Of a DNA stretch of 64,000 nt, positions 61,046-64,000 are shown piece by piece. How positions within the stretch are numbered: the first letter of the stretch is position 1; every line of letters begins with the position of its first letter. The position numbers and the translations under genes are program-made. Source of the DNA: a bacterium. GTDB lineage: Bacteria > Bdellovibrionota_C > UBA2361 > RFPC01. The DNA is taken from contig JAUIIO010000011.1 in assembly GCA_030431715.1 (NCBI GenBank), positions 1 to 64,000 on the forward strand. The letters run 5' to 3'. Below the pieces are notes generated by a model. It worked only from the letters and a program-made list of their open reading frames with translations, was not told where the DNA came from and made no database searches.

Positions 61046-61585
61046 CTAGTTAGATCTGTTGCCTTTTATGGGCAGTACTACATGCTCTTTCCAGTTGCCT
61101 GTTTGTTCATTTTCAAGAGTAGCCCCTACAACGCTAAGCGCATGAGCATGGGGTCGGATTTTTTTGAATTCATGGGAAAAGGCTTCAAGATACTCTATTT
61201 GGGCTCTTTGAAAGTCTCTTGTATGGCCGGTGAGCTCAGGGGACAAGAAGAGATTCTCTTCTGTAAAACGTTGTAGCTGGTGGATTCTGCGTTCGATGAG
61301 ATGGTCAATAGATATCCAGAACTGAAAAGCCTCTTGCTCACGCAGTGAGTGATTGTTTCGCCATAAAAAGACGTTTCTTTCTGTTTCGGAGAGAAACCAG
61401 AGGGGGTAGACCGATTTTGTAGCAAATCTGAGCATTTGGGGCCGCTTTTGGAGCTTCTGTTCGAGAGGTTTTAACATCTCATACAAAAGGGCGTCTGACG
61501 GCAGTGTGGCCTGTATCTGATCAAACAGGTGTACATTTTTGTGCGCTAAGGGACGATTTTTTTCACAGGCGATAGGTATAACCAT
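61046..61585 (-). CDS. Hypothetical soluble protein, 179 residues
   Basis: I do not recognise this gene. The product is soluble, Gln/Leu/Arg-rich and helical (AFQFWISIDHLIERRIHQLQ; IEYLEAFSHEFKKIRP), with a strand-like C-terminus. It starts with ATG at 61585, divergent from the kinase gene with a spacer of about 80 bases. It has no signal peptide. The reading frame is free of repeats, unlike the antisense frame at 61037, so it is the better call. Confidence 0.6.
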   Translation of the reverse strand: MVIPIACEKNRPLAHKNVHLFDQIQATLPSDALLYEMLKPLEQKLQKRPQMLRFATKSVYPLWFLSETERNVFLWRNNHSLREQEAFQFWISIDHLIERRIHQLQRFTEENLFLSPELTGHTRDFQRAQIEYLEAFSHEFKKIRPHAHALSVVGATLENEQTGNWKEHVVLPIKGNRSN

Positions 61586-61665
61586 TGATTTTTATTTCTG
61601 CTTTCAAGATGGCTTGATACAAGTAGTATAGAGAGTGCAATTTTCGGGCCGACAAAACGGTAGCT

Positions 61666-63213
61666 ATGAATTCAACTGAAGAAATTCCCAGAACAAATAA
61701 GATACTTATTGTTGATGATACCGACTCAAATCGCACACTACTCGAAGCGATCCTTCATAATGCTGGCTATGAAACTGATAGTGTAACCAACGGGGTTGAG
61801 TGTCTTGAGTACTGCATGGCTCAAATTCCAAGACTGATATTGTTAGATATCATGATGCCCGAAATGGATGGCTTCTCTGTTTGTAAAAGTTTGCGCGAAG
61901 TTTTTGCAAAGCATGAACTTCCAATAGTACTTGTGACGACAAAGTCAGAAGGGGCGGATTTAAAGCAGGGGTTTGCAGTTGGTGCTAATGATTATGTTGT
62001 TAAGCCCGTTGATAAACTTATCCTCCTTGCGCGTATGGACGGATGTCTTCAGCTCACAGATACGCACCAGAGCCTTCTTGTAGCGACGGAATATATGGAG
62101 CAGGCTCTGTCGGTGCAAAAGCTTATCGGAGATGCACTCCCGGAGGTTATCGTCGTTCATGATGAGGCAGGTAAGATAGTTTATGCCAATAATTCTCTCT
62201 ATGAGGCGATACCAGATATCTCGTTTGAACAGGTGGCGATTTCTGTAAATTTTATATTTGAACGCATTTATGAAGGGCTTTTTCACAAGAGCTTTCAAGA
62301 GCATTTCCTTGAAAACCTTTATGATCATGAGTGGTCATTTAACCGTGAAATGCAAGTTGACGATCAGGTATATCAAGTCTTTAGTGAGCCAATCCAATTT
62401 AGAGATCACTTTCTTAGAATCTGGGTGTGGAGAGATATTACTTCTGTGAGAGAACTTGAACGTAAGATCAATCAGCAGATCCGTTTAGATACGGTGAGTT
62501 TATTTGCTTCAGGGGTGGCGCATAATTTTAACAATATTATGGGTGGTGTTCTCGGCGCCTCAGAGCTTCTAAAACGAAGCGAAGAAGAACGAGCGCTCAA
62601 GTGTCAATCGATCATACAAAGAGCTGTTGAATCTGGAATGCGTTTAACGGAGAAGATGGGTGCACTCTCACGAAAGGGAGGCACGGAGAAAGTCTCAGAG
62701 AGGCCAGCGCTGGCTCAGACAGTAGAAAAAATACTGCAGCGATTCCAAGACGAATATAATGACAGGATTTCTTTCCATTCTGAGATTCCCCGTGACTTGT
62801 ATCTTGATATTACTTCGAAGGCTGCAACTGTTCTTCTGGAGAACGTGATCTCTAATTCAATTGACGCCATTGATAAATCGGGGAATGTGAAAGTGAGATT
62901 TGAGAATCCCGAAGACGAGGAAGATAAGGGTTCAGGCAGAGACACGCAAAAGAGAAAGTTTGGCGTTCTTGTTGTAGAAGATGATGGTAGGGGCATGGTA
63001 GAAGAAGAGCTTGAGCGACTCTTTGAGCCATTTTATAGCACCAAGAATCTTGATCACGCCAACAAGGTTAGTGTTGAAGGAAACGGTCTTGGGTTATGGA
63101 ATGTCTATAATATTGTTAAGATGTATGAGGGAGATGTTGAAGTAGAGAGTAGTAAGGGTAAAGGAACTATCGTTCGGCTTACACTTCCACTTCTTTCCCG
63201 TGAGTCTGAGTAG
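61666..63213 (+). CDS. Receiver-PAS-histidine kinase (inverted hybrid)
   Basis: An N-terminal receiver domain (LIVDDTDSNRTLL; phospho-Asp in LILLDIMMPEMDG; Lys in YVVKPVDK) is followed by a PAS-like sensory region (about 150-260: PEVIVVHDEAGKIVYANNSLYEA in parts). A transmitter follows with the H-box FASGVAHNFNNIMGGVL (phospho-His in VAHNF) and an ATPase domain (N-box VISNSIDAIDKSG, G1 VVEDDGRGMVEEE, GNGLGLWNVYNIVK). It has no membrane segment, so it is cytosolic. It could control genes outside the window. The stop is 8 bases before the HIT gene. Confidence 0.92.
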   Translation: MNSTEEIPRTNKILIVDDTDSNRTLLEAILHNAGYETDSVTNGVECLEYCMAQIPRLILLDIMMPEMDGFSVCKSLREVFAKHELPIVLVTTKSEGADLKQGFAVGANDYVVKPVDKLILLARMDGCLQLTDTHQSLLVATEYMEQALSVQKLIGDALPEVIVVHDEAGKIVYANNSLYEAIPDISFEQVAISVNFIFERIYEGLFHKSFQEHFLENLYDHEWSFNREMQVDDQVYQVFSEPIQFRDHFLRIWVWRDITSVRELERKINQQIRLDTVSLFASGVAHNFNNIMGGVLGASELLKRSEEERALKCQSIIQRAVESGMRLTEKMGALSRKGGTEKVSERPALAQTVEKILQRFQDEYNDRISFHSEIPRDLYLDITSKAATVLLENVISNSIDAIDKSGNVKVRFENPEDEEDKGSGRDTQKRKFGVLVVEDDGRGMVEEELERLFEPFYSTKNLDHANKVSVEGNGLGLWNVYNIVKMYEGDVEVESSKGKGTIVRLTLPLLSRESE

Positions 63214-63221
63214 GAGGAGGC

Positions 63222-63566
63222 ATGTCGGAAGAAACTATTTTTGCTAAGATTATCCGTGGAGAAGCCCGGGCTGATAAAGTCTATGAAGATGAGAAGCTTC
63301 TGGCCATAAAAGATATTCAACCACTCGCTCCCGTACATATCTTAATTATACCTAAAAAATTCATACGTGACATCTCACAGGCTACAGATGAGGATCAGGA
63401 TCTCCTAGGGGCGATGTTGCTTGTGGCTACTGATATTGCGCGACAACAAGGCCTTGAAGAGGGTGGATATCGATTGGCTTTTAATTGTGGGGAGGATGCT
63501 GGGCTGATGGTGCCTCATCTGCATCTGCATCTTATTGGTGGCTCGAAGCTGGGCACGCCAGCCTGA
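63222..63566 (+). CDS. HIT-family hydrolase (HinT-like)
   Basis: This 114-residue nucleotide hydrolase or transferase belongs to the HIT superfamily. The histidine triad is HLHLHLIGG near the C-terminus, preceded by FAKIIRGEARADKVYEDEK at the N-terminus and HILIIPKKFIRDI, the pattern of HinT-type purine nucleoside phosphoramidases. The ATG at 63222 follows GGAGGAGG. It lies between the kinase gene and the enoyl-CoA hydratase (about 11 bases). Confidence 0.93.
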   Translation: MSEETIFAKIIRGEARADKVYEDEKLLAIKDIQPLAPVHILIIPKKFIRDISQATDEDQDLLGAMLLVATDIARQQGLEEGGYRLAFNCGEDAGLMVPHLHLHLIGGSKLGTPA

Positions 63567-63577
63567 GGAGAATAAAC

Positions 63578-64000
63578 ATGGCACATATTAATATCGAAGA
63601 GAAAGGTGATCGGGTCATACTAGAGGTGAACCGTCCTGAGGCGCTGAATGCACTAAGTGAGGCAGTCCTTCAGGAACTCCGAGATGTTTTCTCTGACTTG
63701 AGTTCACGTAGCGATCTCTCTGCAGTCATCGTTACCGGAGCAGGCCCCAAAGCTTTTGTAGCCGGTGCGGATATTCAGGCAATGTCTGGTTATGATGCAG
63801 AAAAAATTTCTGATTATGTTTCACTAGGCCAAGCGTTAATGTGTGATATTGAGCGCTTCCCTCTACCAGTCATCGCAGCAGTAAATGGGTATGCGCTTGG
63901 TGGGGGAATGGAGCTCGCACTTGCCTGCGATCTTATCTATTGCTCCTCTGAAGCGGTCTTTGGACAACCCGAAGTTTGCCTTGGGATTCTTCCCGGGTTT
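63578..64000 (+). CDS. Enoyl-CoA hydratase/isomerase, truncated by the window end
   Basis: An ATG at 63578 with GGAGAA upstream opens a frame that runs to the window end (141 codons). It shows the crotonase fold motifs: NRPEALNALSEAV, GAGPKAFVAGADIQAM (first oxyanion-hole region), NGYALGGGMELALACDL (second oxyanion-hole region) and FGQPEVCLGILPG with the catalytic Glu. It hydrates trans-2-enoyl-CoA in fatty-acid or related degradation. About half the protein is present; the C-terminal part lies outside. Confidence 0.92.
   Translation, partial: MAHINIEEKGDRVILEVNRPEALNALSEAVLQELRDVFSDLSSRSDLSAVIVTGAGPKAFVAGADIQAMSGYDAEKISDYVSLGQALMCDIERFPLPVIAAVNGYALGGGMELALACDLIYCSSEAVFGQPEVCLGILPGF

Noticed and set aside
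61037-61276. 79-codon plus-strand frame
   Set aside because: Shadow of the 179-residue minus-strand gene; no ribosome site.

Overview
The window reads as chromosomal DNA of a Gram-negative, diderm bacterium of moderate GC content. Support comes from an OprO/P-type porin, several lipoproteins with lipoboxes, a non-flagellar type III secretion system (T3SS), MreB, RNase G and a queuosine-pathway gene. T3SS genes mixed with FHA-domain genes, a FG-GAP surface protein and many single-domain signalling proteins fit a deltaproteobacterial-type lineage (Myxococcota, Bdellovibrionota or SAR324-like). That placement is inference and cannot be fixed from this window. No rRNA operon, CRISPR array, transposase or phage gene is visible.

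Layout. 1-6.3 kb: rlmB, a large unknown protein on the other strand, scpA-scpB (chromosome condensation), an inverted-repeat element carrying a four-helix-bundle (23S-IVS type) gene, a RsuA/RluB pseudouridine synthase and an initiator tRNA. 6.3-6.8 kb: repeat-rich, with a duplicated tRNA 3' end and a MITE-like element abutting queE. 6.8-12.1 kb: queE and amino-acid metabolism genes (group II PLP decarboxylase, ALDH7-type dehydrogenase, leucine dehydrogenase). 12.1-17.2 kb: uvrB, an NTF2-like membrane protein, uvrC and a UPF0316 membrane protein. 17.5-25.3 kb: M48 lipoprotein face to face with a ComEC-core gene, then a minus-strand run of FG-GAP protein, mreB, GAF protein and RNase G. 26.0-27.5 kb: an FHA protein and an RNase Z-like hydrolase.

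27.5-33.6 kb: a three-gene minus-strand unit of a 1200-residue exported cysteine-rich protein, a 657-residue exported protein whose C-terminus carries a CAE...CxxC deaminase-type signature, and a small helical cytosolic protein. I read it as a candidate polymorphic toxin/immunity locus, the most novel system here.

33.7-44.6 kb: a receiver protein and a T3SS locus: tail-anchored FHA protein, zinc-ribbon FHA protein, SctJ, a small protein, SctQ, SctR, SctS, SctT, a SctU that lacks its autocleavage domain, and a TPR chaperone-like protein. Two divergent sigma-70-family genes follow. SctV, SctN, SctC, SctL and needle/translocon genes are not in the window.

44.8-64 kb: mostly ordinary chromosome. 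It holds a short hydrophobic ORF, a GT39-type glycosyltransferase, a CPBP protease, RdgB, a sucrose-phosphatase-like HAD protein, an AEC transporter, TrmL, ferredoxin-NADP reductase, Hsp20, cytochrome c, several unknowns, a TPR protein, an RsmC-like methyltransferase, acyl-CoA dehydrogenase, a porin, a receiver-PAS-histidine kinase, a HIT protein and the start of an enoyl-CoA hydratase.

At least four families of palindromic or inverted-repeat elements punctuate the intergenic spaces: a GTCATTGCGAGGAGC family, a TGCACCTGCACC/GGTGCAGGTGCA family, a CCTCCGCGTTCTCCGCG family and an AACCGCCAAAGCCGC family. Some are nested in one another.
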